From assembly GCF_004117055.1 (NCBI RefSeq), contig NZ_CP026363.1:1975501-2039500 (forward strand): DNA of 64,000 nucleotides, read 5' to 3'. The stretch's first letter is position 1; each line of letters begins with the position of its first letter. The position numbers and the translations under genes were made by a program. Origin of the DNA: Brevibacillus agri (lineage in GTDB: Bacteria > Bacillota > Bacilli > Brevibacillales > Brevibacillaceae). A model generated the notes under the pieces. That model saw only the letters and a list, made by a program, of their open reading frames with translations, searched no databases and was not told the DNA's origin. Of this stretch, positions 10,201-17,782 are shown piece by piece.

Positions 10201-12207
10201 GTGACGCTGGATCTTTACGCAAACAAAGGCGCACCGGACACGCGCATGTCCTTTTCCAACGATGGAAGCACATGGAGCCCAGCCGAGCCGTTTGCCCTGA
10301 CAAAAGAGTGGACGCTGTCCGAAGCAGATGGCGGCAAAACCGTCTACGTGCGCCTGGAGGACAAAGCGGGGTACACGACGGACGTAAGCGATACGATTGT
10401 TCTGGATACGACCATGCCGGCGGGAAGCTTGCTCATTAACGGGGGCAACCTCGTGACAGAGACGCGGACGGTCAACTTGACGGTTACGGCAGCAGATGCC
10501 AATGGCCCTGTGCAGGCTCGCTTCGCCAACGAGGATGAAGAGTGGAACGCCTGGAGCGACGTCGTTTCGGCGCTGCCGTGGGAGCTGTCGGCAAACGATG
10601 GGAGCAAAATCGTTCGCATGCAACTGCGCGATCAGGCCGGAAATGTCTCGTCCTTTACAAGCAGCATCGAGCTTGATATGAACGCGCCGGTCGTGCATGG
10701 TATCGAGAATGGCAAAAGCTACCGGGAAGACGTGCAGATCACGTTCAACGAGGGCACGGCTACACTCGACGGTCAGTCATTTACAAGCGGCACGACGGTA
10801 AGCGATGAGGGCGAGCACGAACTGGTCGTCACCGACGCCGCAAGCAACTTCACGCAGATTGCCTTTACCATCGACAAAACGCCTCCGCAGGGCACGTTTG
10901 CCATTAACAACGACGCTGCGACGGCAAGCTCGGTCAATGTGACGCTGAACGTTACCGCCACCGACTCGCTGGGAGAGGTAGAAATGCGCTTCGCCAATGA
11001 AAACGAGGGCTGGAGCGACTGGGAACAGGCGGCTCCAACGGTTCCGTGGCGGCTTCCTTCCGGCAACGGGATGAAAAAAGTGTTGCTGCAACTGCGCGAC
11101 GAGGCGCACAACACGATTGAACTGGAGGCGCAAATCAGGCTGTCCGTTTACGTTCCGACTCCGCCAACAACGGTCAAGGTGACAGGCGTACAGCTCGATG
11201 CGAGCAGCCTGCAGTTGCAAGCAGGCGATACGCGCACAGTGACCGCTGTGATTCAGCCGGAAAATGCGAGCGGCAAACGGGTCAGATGGGCGAGCAGCCA
11301 TTCCGCTGTGGCGGAGGTAGACAGTCAGGGGAACATCGTGGCACGGGCAGCAGGGACTGCGCGCATTACCGTCACTACTGTCGATGGCGGCTACACGGAT
11401 ACGGTAGAAGTAACGGTCAAGGAAGAGGCCGATTCTTCCTCCCTGCAAGCCTCGAAAAAAGCGTTCCGCCTGAAGCCACAAGAGCGGGCGCACGTCCAGA
11501 TTTTCAAGGTCGAAGGGGACGAGAAGACAGAGATCACCACAGACAAAAAGGTAGAGTACCGCACGAAGCGCGGCCTCGTCACGGTAGCAGCGGGCCAGAT
11601 TACGGCTGGCAGCGACGAAGGCGAGGACGTCATCACGGTAACGTACGAAGGGCAAGAGCTGCAAATCCCGGTTACGATCACAACCCGCACAAGCGATAAA
11701 GTCAGCCTGCTTTCCCGGACCGAGGGCGTGCTTGCGGTAGACGAGGAAAGGCAGTTGGAGCTGGTGGCGCTGTACGGCGACGACACGACAGAAGATGTGA
11801 CGGATCAAGTAGAATGGACTTCCTCCAATCCGGATGTCGTGGAGGTTGACGAGGATGGCAGGATGGTTGCCAAGGCGACAGGTACAGCCGTCATTTCCGG
11901 GAGCATAGACAAACGGAAATTCAGGGTCCGCCTGCTGGTTGTCGAGGAAAAACATCCGAGACGCATCGAGGTCGCACCTGCCTACGTCCGCTTGAAGGAA
12001 GGGCAGGAAAAAGCGCTCGTCCTGACGGGCACGTATGAAAAAGGGTACCAGGACCTGATTGCAGAGGACGCCGAGTGGACGGTAGAGGATCCGGAGATCG
12101 CCGAGGTGATCGACGGGAACATCGTTGCCCGCAAGGCGGGTAAAACGATCGTCACCATCAACTACGAAGGCAAGACCGCCAGCGTGCGGGTGGAGGTCAG
12201 AAAGTAG
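7237..12207 (+). CDS. Large secreted multidomain repeat protein (DNRLRE, cadherin-like, Ig-like, BIG_2)
   Basis: The 1,656-residue product has an N-terminal signal peptide (basic MKRLLARLL, hydrophobic core, likely cleavage near residue 28). A DNRLRE-like beta domain follows (residues ~35-205), then a cadherin-type repeat (~207-310). Next come eight A modules (pattern SGDG-KTV-RD-AG-LDTTPP) alternating with four B modules (pattern TAVLNG and YTLVVTDVAGNTTT), arranged as four A-B-A units. Four BIG_2-like domains form the C-terminus (~1312-1656). There is no LPXTG sorting signal, S-layer domain or C-terminal membrane segment, so it is probably released or held non-covalently. It is likely an adhesin or matrix protein, although no catalytic motif was found. 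It immediately precedes the three collar genes, and a weak hairpin lies between. Confidence 0.85.
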   Translation: MKRLLARLLSLLLIFSLAQPMVPPAGANQTSAKVPVGEDFFVDTDAYEHGTPDGVGNLNAIFVGYADSFGAANAALKFQLGSGQVDFNRKIQSAYLRLFLTQVDAFQGKPFLDLYAAQNDSWTERDAVLPQTAELIERITESGLRQNDWVSFDVTDFLREQSADKVASFVLKGHQLPPAGGAPRIQVAFLDKSSGQTEKIPYLEITYAPNSPPTAISLSNDSVPENLPADTPVGTFNATDPDSEDQGKLTFELTGNEQGAFKLVGNELFTTASFDYETKSSYSIDVKVSDSAGNTLTKAFTIRVEDVQEPPTFAELTINEGMFYTSFNQVSLKTTVTDPDLGKPLQVRFSNAADQWTDDWKAYSPSSSYPWTLAAGDGVKTVYMQARDEAGHQISASATITLDTTPPLVTGVVDRGDYKEPVTITFNEGTAVLNGAAIVSGYKVTADGNYTLRVTDMAGNTTTLSFFLDTTAPTGSLQIESGQSFTTKRNVVLTITGTDGEGIGQLQMNFSNDGATWSGWEWLAATKAWELSPGDGSKTVKMKLKDGLGHEREYEDSITLDTTPPEAALSIKGTNAANTATSSATVKLLIEATDAQGPVEMTLSNTDGVFAGGWQPVQPELQWKLSSGDGNKTVYAKFRDAAGHEVTRSASILLDTVPPEVTGVAAGNYYNQEVTVHFSEGTAVLNGEPFADGEQISEDGTYTLVVTDVAGNTTTVSFTVDRTKPAGTFTINNGEDWTNTPQVVLQLNVTDMSPMTAAFANDAEGWQPSEPFAATKSWTLSSGDGQKRVAVKLRDAAGNEATWEAHITLDQTAPTGSFTINDDQSVTNERQVELKLQYADADDQLQMRFSPTGTNDWSDWEPAQQTKAWELSTGDGTKTVFLQLRDRAGNVRDLQKSIMLDTTPPVVSGVTHEGVYNSDQQISFSDGTATLNDAPFLSGTTVTGHGQYTLVVTDAAGNKTTIFFTIDKTPLTGTLAINQGAAFTTSRNVTLDLYANKGAPDTRMSFSNDGSTWSPAEPFALTKEWTLSEADGGKTVYVRLEDKAGYTTDVSDTIVLDTTMPAGSLLINGGNLVTETRTVNLTVTAADANGPVQARFANEDEEWNAWSDVVSALPWELSANDGSKIVRMQLRDQAGNVSSFTSSIELDMNAPVVHGIENGKSYREDVQITFNEGTATLDGQSFTSGTTVSDEGEHELVVTDAASNFTQIAFTIDKTPPQGTFAINNDAATASSVNVTLNVTATDSLGEVEMRFANENEGWSDWEQAAPTVPWRLPSGNGMKKVLLQLRDEAHNTIELEAQIRLSVYVPTPPTTVKVTGVQLDASSLQLQAGDTRTVTAVIQPENASGKRVRWASSHSAVAEVDSQGNIVARAAGTARITVTTVDGGYTDTVEVTVKEEADSSSLQASKKAFRLKPQERAHVQIFKVEGDEKTEITTDKKVEYRTKRGLVTVAAGQITAGSDEGEDVITVTYEGQELQIPVTITTRTSDKVSLLSRTEGVLAVDEERQLELVALYGDDTTEDVTDQVEWTSSNPDVVEVDEDGRMVAKATGTAVISGSIDKRKFRVRLLVVEEKHPRRIEVAPAYVRLKEGQEKALVLTGTYEKGYQDLIAEDAEWTVEDPEIAEVIDGNIVARKAGKTIVTINYEGKTASVRVEVRK

Positions 12208-12231
12208 CGCCGTGTTTTTTGAGAGAAGAAG

Positions 12232-12257
12232 GTGCCAGCTATACGGCTGGCACTTTC
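12232..12257 (+). terminator. Hairpin between the repeat protein and the collar genes
   Basis: A perfect eight-pair stem GTGCCAGC/GCTGGCAC has a six-base loop but only a short T-tract. It may be a partial terminator or processing site that lowers expression of the downstream cassette. Confidence 0.5.
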
Positions 12258-12346
12258 TGACTTGCGAAGGACAAGACCGGCAAGCAGAGACCGGAGACTG
12301 CTTTTCGGGCAAATACGCAGAAGCAAACAAGGAGGGAGCAACAACG

Positions 12347-12859
12347 ATGGAACCATATGTGGGCGAAATCAGGATGTTTGCGGGAACTTATGCGCCGCGG
12401 GGCTGGGCGTTTTGCGAGGGGCAATTGCTTTCGATAGCGGAAAATGAACTGCTGTTCAGTGTGATTGGAACGACCTATGGCGGTGACGGGATGACCACGT
12501 TTGGCTTGCCCGATCTGCGCGGCCGAGTGCCTGTACACATGGGCACCAACCCGTCCACGCAAACTGCTTACCCGCTGGGAGCGATGGGCGGAACCGAGAC
12601 GGTCGTCCTTCAGTCTGGCCAATTGCCGACGCACACCCATACGGTCAACGTATCGTCAACGGACGGGACTGATGTGGAACCAGCCGGGCATGTTTGGGCG
12701 AAGCGGATTTCGCAATTTTCGCAAAATCAGGCGGCGATCCAGATGAGCCCTCTCGCCGTGGAAAGCATCGGCGGCAACCAGCCGCACAATAACATGATGC
12801 CCTATACCGTTATCAGTTTCATCATTGCGACAATAGGCTATTATCCAGTCCAATCGTAG
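12347..12859 (+). CDS. Tail-collar domain protein 1 (MdpB-like)
   Basis: A 170-residue protein starting at ATG 12347 behind GGAGGGAGC; the frame is open further upstream, but without a ribosome site. It begins EPYVGEIRMFAGTYAPRGWA and contains YGGDGMTTFGLPDLRGRVPV, the hallmark of the phage tail-collar family (Pfam Collar), also called microcystin-dependent protein. The conserved HTH loop (PTHTHTV) and the C-terminal PHNNMMPYTVISF segment are present. It has no signal peptide. It is first of three tandem paralogues with no other phage genes nearby, so it is unlikely to be part of a prophage. Its function outside phages is not established. Confidence 0.9.
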   Translation: MEPYVGEIRMFAGTYAPRGWAFCEGQLLSIAENELLFSVIGTTYGGDGMTTFGLPDLRGRVPVHMGTNPSTQTAYPLGAMGGTETVVLQSGQLPTHTHTVNVSSTDGTDVEPAGHVWAKRISQFSQNQAAIQMSPLAVESIGGNQPHNNMMPYTVISFIIATIGYYPVQS

Positions 12860-12891
12860 GCAACACATTTATCCAGGGGAGGTAGATTGCG

Positions 12892-13389
12892 ATGTCAGAA
12901 CCATTTCTCGGAGAAATTCGCGCCTTTGCTTTTCCGTTCCCGATGAGGGGCTGGGCGCTGTGTGATGGATCCATTTTGCAAATTGCCCAGCACCAGGCGC
13001 TGTATTCGATCCTCGGAGCGACTTATGGGGGGAACGGCGTCACGACCTTTGCCTTGCCTGACCTGCGGGGGCGAGTGCCTGTCCACACCGGAAACGGAAT
13101 CACGCTCGGACAGGCTGGCGGCGAGGAAGCGCATGTGCTGAGCATTGGGGAAATGCCGCCGCACACGCACGTCGCCAAGCCGCTGTCGACCTCGGGATCA
13201 ATCGGAAAGGCCGAAGCAAACGTATGGGCCATGACGAATGTACAAGCGTTTGCGGCCGCCCCGAATGCGACGATGCGCGGCGATGCCCTGGGCGCAGCCG
13301 GAGGGAGCCAGCCGCACAACAACATGCAGCCTTACCAGGTGCTCAATTACTGCATTGCTATACAAGGGATATACCCTTCCCGTAACTAA
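12892..13389 (+). CDS. Tail-collar domain protein 2 (MdpB-like)
   Basis: A 165-residue paralogue of the preceding gene, 32 bases downstream, with GGGGAGG about ten bases before the ATG. The conserved start (GEIRAFAFPFPMRGWALCDG), the TFALPDLRGRVPVHTGNG box, PPHTHV and PHNNMQPYQVLNYCI are all visible. It diverges most from its neighbours in the central 60 residues, which in collar proteins form the variable head. It almost certainly shares a transcript with the flanking collar genes. Confidence 0.9.
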   Translation: MSEPFLGEIRAFAFPFPMRGWALCDGSILQIAQHQALYSILGATYGGNGVTTFALPDLRGRVPVHTGNGITLGQAGGEEAHVLSIGEMPPHTHVAKPLSTSGSIGKAEANVWAMTNVQAFAAAPNATMRGDALGAAGGSQPHNNMQPYQVLNYCIAIQGIYPSRN

Positions 13390-13410
13390 CTGATCGAGGA
13401 GGAATGAAAA

Positions 13411-13941
13411 ATGGACGGCTTTGTCGGGGAGATTCGGATTTTTACAGGCCAGTTCGCACCGAAAAACTGGGCTTTTTGCGACGGAAGTTTGCTTTCGATC
13501 GGGCAGTTTACGCCGCTGTTTGCCATTTTGGGGACGAGATTTGGCGGGGATGGCAAAATGACGTTTGCTTTGCCCAATTTGCAAGGGACGGCGCCGATGC
13601 ACCACGGAACAGGCAATGGCTTGACGCCGAAAGCGTTCGGAGATCAGGGAGGCAGCAGCACGGTGACGCTAAATACCTCACAGATGCCTGGGCATACGCA
13701 CGTTCCAAACGCTGCGGAGAGGCCGACGACAAACAACCCGGACGGGATGATCTGGTCGAACACGGAGGGCAGAGGCGGGCTTTTGGCTTACGGACCAGCC
13801 GATGCGTCGGCACAGACAACGCTTAGCCAGTTCGCCGTTTCGCCCGCAGGAGAAGGGATGCCGCACAACAACAGACAACCCTATTTAGGCGTAAACTATA
13901 TCATTTGCGTGCTTGGCGAATTTCCGCCGCGTGGAGATTGA
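13411..13941 (+). CDS. Tail-collar domain protein 3 (MdpB-like)
   Basis: The third tandem collar protein (176 residues), 21 bases after the second, with AGGAGG before the ATG. The conserved parts are VGEIRIFTGQFAPKNWAFCD, FALPNLQGTAPMHHG, MPGHTHV and PHNNRQPYLGVNYIICVLG. The three proteins are similar enough to suggest duplication but too different in their centres for a recent event. A hairpin follows the stop. Confidence 0.9.
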   Translation: MDGFVGEIRIFTGQFAPKNWAFCDGSLLSIGQFTPLFAILGTRFGGDGKMTFALPNLQGTAPMHHGTGNGLTPKAFGDQGGSSTVTLNTSQMPGHTHVPNAAERPTTNNPDGMIWSNTEGRGGLLAYGPADASAQTTLSQFAVSPAGEGMPHNNRQPYLGVNYIICVLGEFPPRGD

Positions 13942-13950
13942 GAAAAGAAT

Positions 13951-13992
13951 GTGCCGGATGCGAATTGGCTCTCGTATCTGGCACTTGCTTTG
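13951..13992 (+). terminator. Hairpin closing the collar cassette
   Basis: GTGCCGGAT pairs with ATCTGGCAC (one G-U pair) over a 16-base loop, followed by a weak T-rich stretch. Confidence 0.55.
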
Positions 13993-14055
13993 TCCAATTA
14001 TCCTATTGTAATATGACAGAATATTACTGCGATACCTTTTTCACGGGGTGATTTG

Positions 14056-14985
14056 ATGCAGAAGTCTGTCAATGGTCCATCCTCCATTCCCGTCTCTAGT
14101 CAATTGAAGGAACAGTTGAAAAACTTGATGGAGCAACGAATTTATCAGCCGCAGGACAAACTGCCGACGATCCGCGAGCTGTCCGGCTTTTTGCGGCTGA
14201 AGCAACAAACGGTCGAAGCCGCGTATGCAGCGCTGGAAGCGGAAGGCTACGTGACGCTGGACGATGCCGGAGCGGCGTTTGTCGCGGACAAGCTCCCGAA
14301 AAAGAGCGCCCAGGGAATCGCGGCAAAGCAGCGGGAAGAGACGATCTTGTCCCGCGTTCTGGAAAAGGCGAAGCAGCCGGCCTTCCAGATGGCACAGGGC
14401 CGGACGAAGCCAGCCATCCTGTTTGCCGAGTGTAATGTCGTACAGGTGCAGGAATACGCGGTCGAGCTGGAAAAGGCGACCGGCTACACCGTCAAGCCGT
14501 GCCTGATTAAAGACCTGGAGCAGTTTGCAAGCAGCATTCTCAACGGCTACTACGATCTCGTCGTCACGACGTTTTTACACATAGAAGAGGTGCAAAAATG
14601 GCTGGACAGCTTGGGGGACAGTGACGTTCCGAAGGTCATCGGCTGCTTGCTGGAATCGAATCTCCAGTCGATCCGGGAGTTGCAGCAGCTCCCTCCTGGC
14701 AGCCTCGTGGGAATCGGCGGCACGACATGGGAGGGCGCCTACAATTTCCGCCAATCCATCCTCAACGCGGGGATGACGCACCTGGAGCTGCAAATCGGCT
14801 CGATGGAATACCCGTCGTCCTTGGATGAGTTTTTGTCCGCGAAGCCGAGCCTGATTGTGTGCACCAGCATCGTCGGCGACTATTTGAAGCGGCAGTCGCG
14901 CTTTTTGCCGCTATTGATCGAGGACCGTTATCTGAACGCCCAGTCCGTGCAGTACATTCAGCAGTGCGTCGAAGGCAGGCGCTGA
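14056..14985 (+). CDS. GntR-type transcriptional regulator with a binding-protein-like effector domain
   Basis: A 309-residue protein. ATG 14056 is preferred to the TTG at 14053 because GGGGTG lies five bases before it. The N-terminal winged helix (residues ~10-80) has the GntR pattern DKLPTIRELSGFLRLKQQTV. The C-terminal region (ILFAECNVVQVQEYAVELEK, then YDLVVTTFLHIEEV) looks like a periplasmic-binding/LacI-type alternating alpha-beta fold, not an aminotransferase domain. Similar GntR proteins sense small molecules. Its target is not clear: the flanking genes are not obviously connected. About 100 bases of AT-rich sequence precede it. Confidence 0.8.
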   Translation: MQKSVNGPSSIPVSSQLKEQLKNLMEQRIYQPQDKLPTIRELSGFLRLKQQTVEAAYAALEAEGYVTLDDAGAAFVADKLPKKSAQGIAAKQREETILSRVLEKAKQPAFQMAQGRTKPAILFAECNVVQVQEYAVELEKATGYTVKPCLIKDLEQFASSILNGYYDLVVTTFLHIEEVQKWLDSLGDSDVPKVIGCLLESNLQSIRELQQLPPGSLVGIGGTTWEGAYNFRQSILNAGMTHLELQIGSMEYPSSLDEFLSAKPSLIVCTSIVGDYLKRQSRFLPLLIEDRYLNAQSVQYIQQCVEGRR

Positions 14986-15076
14986 GCGCGGGAAGGCAAA
15001 TCGGTGCCGTGAACAGCCGCTGGTTATGGTATGATGGAGGTAATGCTTTTCCATAACAGGAAAAAGAGGTGCAGTC

Positions 15077-15715
15077 ATGTCAGGATTCGGAATATTTCGC
15101 GAAGTAGTCACGTCCGAGGAGCAACTGCGAGAAACGTTCGGAGTACCGAGCCCCCTGGTGCAAAACAAGTCGATCTCCCAGCTCGATGAGCATTGCCGGA
15201 ATTATATCGCTCAATCGCCTTTTCTGATTATTTCTACCGCAGATGAAAAAGGAAACTGCGATGCCTCGCCGCGCGGAGATGCGCCGGGCTTCGTGCACAT
15301 CATCGACGACCGCCATCTGGTCATCCCGGAGCGGCCGGGGAACAAGCGGATGGATTCCATCACCAACATCCTGGTCAATCCGCACATCGGCCTGATTTTT
15401 TTGATTCCGACGCTGGAAGAAACATTGCGGATCAACGGACGGGCATGTGTGATCCAGGACCAGGATATTTTGGAGAAAATGGCTGTAAAGGGCAAGGTTC
15501 CCGCGCTCGGAATCGGCGTGCAGGTGGAAGAGTGCTACGTGCATTGCGCCAAGGCGTTTATGCGCTCCGGGCTGTGGAAGCCGGACAAGTGGCCGGAGGC
15601 TGGCACGACGCCTAATATTGCCAAAATGCTGGCAGACCACGTGAAGCTCCCTGGCATCTCTGCAAAAGAGGTGGCAGAGGGCTTGCAAGACAGCTACACC
15701 AATCGTCTGTACTAG
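15077..15715 (+). CDS. PPOX-class FMN-dependent flavoprotein
   Basis: This 212-residue protein resembles the pyridoxamine-5'-phosphate-oxidase-like split-barrel family. FLIISTADEKGNCDASPRGD matches the conserved barrel start with its FMN-phosphate-binding surroundings, and RPGNKRMDSITNILVNPHIG is the family's second conserved box. Members reduce or oxidise small substrates with FMN or F420, but the substrate cannot be read from sequence. GAGGTG lies before the ATG, and an extended -10-like TGGTATGAT is visible near 15030. It appears to be transcribed alone. Confidence 0.85.
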   Translation: MSGFGIFREVVTSEEQLRETFGVPSPLVQNKSISQLDEHCRNYIAQSPFLIISTADEKGNCDASPRGDAPGFVHIIDDRHLVIPERPGNKRMDSITNILVNPHIGLIFLIPTLEETLRINGRACVIQDQDILEKMAVKGKVPALGIGVQVEECYVHCAKAFMRSGLWKPDKWPEAGTTPNIAKMLADHVKLPGISAKEVAEGLQDSYTNRLY

Positions 15716-15730
15716 AGCAAGAGAAGCGAG

Positions 15731-15763
15731 CCTCCCTGATGTTTGAGGGGGATTGTTTTTTTT
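15731..15763 (+). terminator. Possible terminator after the flavoprotein gene
   Basis: A short stem (CCTC/GAGG with extra G-U options) is followed by eight T residues. The stem is weak but the T-tract is good. Confidence 0.45.
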
Positions 15764-15856
15764 CCAAAAGATAGCAGTCGAGTTTTCCGATCGCTCAACC
15801 TGTGATATACTTTCTTAATGTAAGTACATAAACAGCGCGAGTCGGGAGGAGATCGG

Positions 15857-16681
15857 ATGGCAACACAAATCACAGATCGTTCCGTTTTGAACAACGGAGT
15901 GGAAATGCCTTGGCTGGGTCTGGGCGTCTGGAAAGCAAAAGATGGCAATGAAACAGTGGCAGTCCGCTCGGCTATTGAGGCGGGCTACCGCAGTGTGGAC
16001 ACCGCTGCTGTCTATGGCAACGAGGAAGGCGTGGGCGAAGGAATCCGCCAGGCGGGAATCGACCGCGACCAGTTGTTCATCACGACAAAGGTGTGGAACG
16101 CCGACCAAGGCTACGAGTCGACGCTCAAAGCTTTCGACGCGAGCATGAAAAAGCTGGGGCTGGATACGCTCGACCTGTACCTGATCCACTGGCCGGTAAA
16201 AGACAAGTTTGTGGAGACGTGGAAAGCGCTGGAGAAGCTGTACCGCGATGGATACGTGCGCGCGATCGGCGTGAGCAATTTTCACATTCACCATCTGGAA
16301 GAACTGAAAAAGCACAGCGAGATCACGCCTGTCGTCAACCAGGTCGAGTACCATCCGCTGCTCACGCAAAAAGAGCTGCACGCGTATTGCAAAGAGCGCA
16401 GCATCCAGTTGGAGGCGTGGAGCCCGCTGATGCAGGGGAATCTCGATCATCCGCTGTTGGTGGAACTGGGACAAAAATACGGCAAGTCGCCTGCGCAAAT
16501 CGTCATTCGCTGGGATTTGCAAAACGAGGTTGTCACCATTCCGAAATCCATTACGCCTGAGCGCATCGTGCAAAACGCACAAGTGTTTGACTTCGCGCTG
16601 AGTGCCGAAGACGTGGAAAAAATCAGTGCGCTGAACGAGAACAAGCGCTTTGGACCCGATCCGGACAACTTCGATTTTTAA
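15857..16681 (+). CDS. Aldo/keto reductase
   Basis: A 274-residue NADPH-dependent aldo/keto reductase of the short bacterial AKR5 type, like B. subtilis YvgN/YtbE, which reduce methylglyoxal and other aldehydes. The catalytic tetrad is visible: Asp and Tyr in VDTAAVYGNE, Lys in TTKVWN and His in YLIHWPV. The cofactor phosphate-binding end (IPKSITPERIVQNAQVF) is intact. GGGAGGAG precedes the ATG, and TATACT near 15810 is a plausible -10 box. The enzyme class is secure; the physiological substrate is not. Confidence 0.93.
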   Translation: MATQITDRSVLNNGVEMPWLGLGVWKAKDGNETVAVRSAIEAGYRSVDTAAVYGNEEGVGEGIRQAGIDRDQLFITTKVWNADQGYESTLKAFDASMKKLGLDTLDLYLIHWPVKDKFVETWKALEKLYRDGYVRAIGVSNFHIHHLEELKKHSEITPVVNQVEYHPLLTQKELHAYCKERSIQLEAWSPLMQGNLDHPLLVELGQKYGKSPAQIVIRWDLQNEVVTIPKSITPERIVQNAQVFDFALSAEDVEKISALNENKRFGPDPDNFDF

Positions 16682-16783
16682 TAAACAAGGCCAATAAACA
16701 GGGGGCTGTCCCGCATGTCTGACGCAGACGACGGGATGCGCCCCTTTCCCATTGCAGGCGGACCAGCCCCGAAAAAGAAAGCA

Positions 16784-16828
16784 GGGTATCCCCGCGAGGC
16801 AGCCTTGCCTGCCAGCAGGGGGACACCC
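16784..16828 (-). terminator. Terminator of the YheC/D pseudogene
   Basis: On the minus strand GGGTGTCCCC pairs with GGGGATACCC (one G-U), with a T-rich tail. It lies just after the stop of the frameshifted gene. Confidence 0.6.
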
Positions 16829-16834
16829 GCTTGT

Positions 16835-17559
16835 TCATCCGTGGCGGCGATAGGCCAGGATGGTGCGGTACATGCTTTTGTCGGCGAGCTTCTGGAACAA
16901 GGAAATGTCTGGCCGCAAGTTTGCTTCGATGATCCAGACGCGCCCGTTTGCGTCGATGCCCATATCGAAGCCGAAGACGCGCTGGCGGGTGTAGTAGCGG
17001 GCCAGCCGTTTCGCTGCGAGCAGTGCGACCTGCTGCAAACGGGAGACGATCGCCGAGGACGAGGCTCCGCGAATGTTCGAGCGCCAAATCGCGGTGGAGA
17101 GCGGGAGCACTTTGCCGCCGCTGCGCTTAATGTTGGTGATGATGTAGCCTTTGCCCGCCACTACCCAAGGCTGTCCGCTTTTTCGCCGCACCATGACTCT
17201 GACGTCAAACAGCGAGCTGTTGACGCGAGCGAGCGATATGCCCTGCTGCACGAGATAGCGCGTTTTGATTTTGCGGCCAAATGCTTGTACGCCGCTTTTT
17301 TGCCGTGCTTCGTCTTGCGCTTGGCCCCGCGCTGGACCCGATAGCGGCCGCCGCCGAGCCCGGTCACGAGGATGACTCCCGCGCCTCCGCTGCCTGAGGC
17401 TGGCTTGGCGATCACTTTGCGGTAACGGTCGAGAAACTTGTACAGAGCGCGCCTGGAAAACTTGCGCGTCTTTGGCAGCGCGCCGGGCAGAGCGGAGCTT
17501 GCCCGCAGCACGTAGTACTTGGTCAGTTTTGACTCGCTTTTATTGCCCAAAAAGGTCAT
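16835..17559 (-). pseudogene. YheC/YheD family ATP-grasp protein, frameshifted
   Basis: Two overlapping minus-strand frames together make one short YheC/D protein (spore-coat-associated ATP-grasp fold). The first frame (MTFLGNKSESKLTKYYVLRA to KTKHGKK) carries the glycine-rich ATP loop PASGSGGAGVILVTG. The second carries the C-terminal half ending VFGFDMGIDANGRVWIIEAN. The switch lies at an A6 run (T6 at 17296-17301 on the plus strand). Adding one A gives a continuous reading through KSGVQAFGRKIKTRYLVQQG. Either this is a single-base deletion or a base-calling error in a homopolymer. The start is also weak: the ATG at 17559 has GGGGGA almost touching it, and the frame stays open ~190 bases upstream without a better start codon. 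Confidence 0.75.
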
Positions 17560-17730
17560 TCCCCCAATCGTGATGTGAAACGCATGATTCTTTCCTAATG
17601 TATGTCCGGCTTGTTTCAGCGCTTGTGGGAATGTCCTTGCCGCAAAAAAATAGGTAGGATTTGGCTCGGCGGGGGAAGATTCGCTCTTTACTATGCTATT
17701 AATTTTTGTATACTGAAAAGTAGCATATTT

Positions 17731-17747
17731 GTTTCATCAGATGAAAC
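17731..17747. promoter_or_regulatory. 17-bp palindrome upstream of the IclR gene
   Basis: GTTTCATC-A-GATGAAAC is a perfect palindrome 36 bases before the IclR-type gene. Operators of IclR/KdgR-type proteins commonly have GTTTCA/TGAAAC half-sites, so autoregulation is likely but inferred. Confidence 0.55.
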
Positions 17748-17782
17748 GAACGGAACCAAGTAGGAAGCAGGTGTAAGAACAA

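Noticed and set aside
12347-13941. Prophage or tailocin
   Set aside because: Only collar-domain genes are present; there is no tail tube, baseplate, holin, lysin, terminase or portal nearby.
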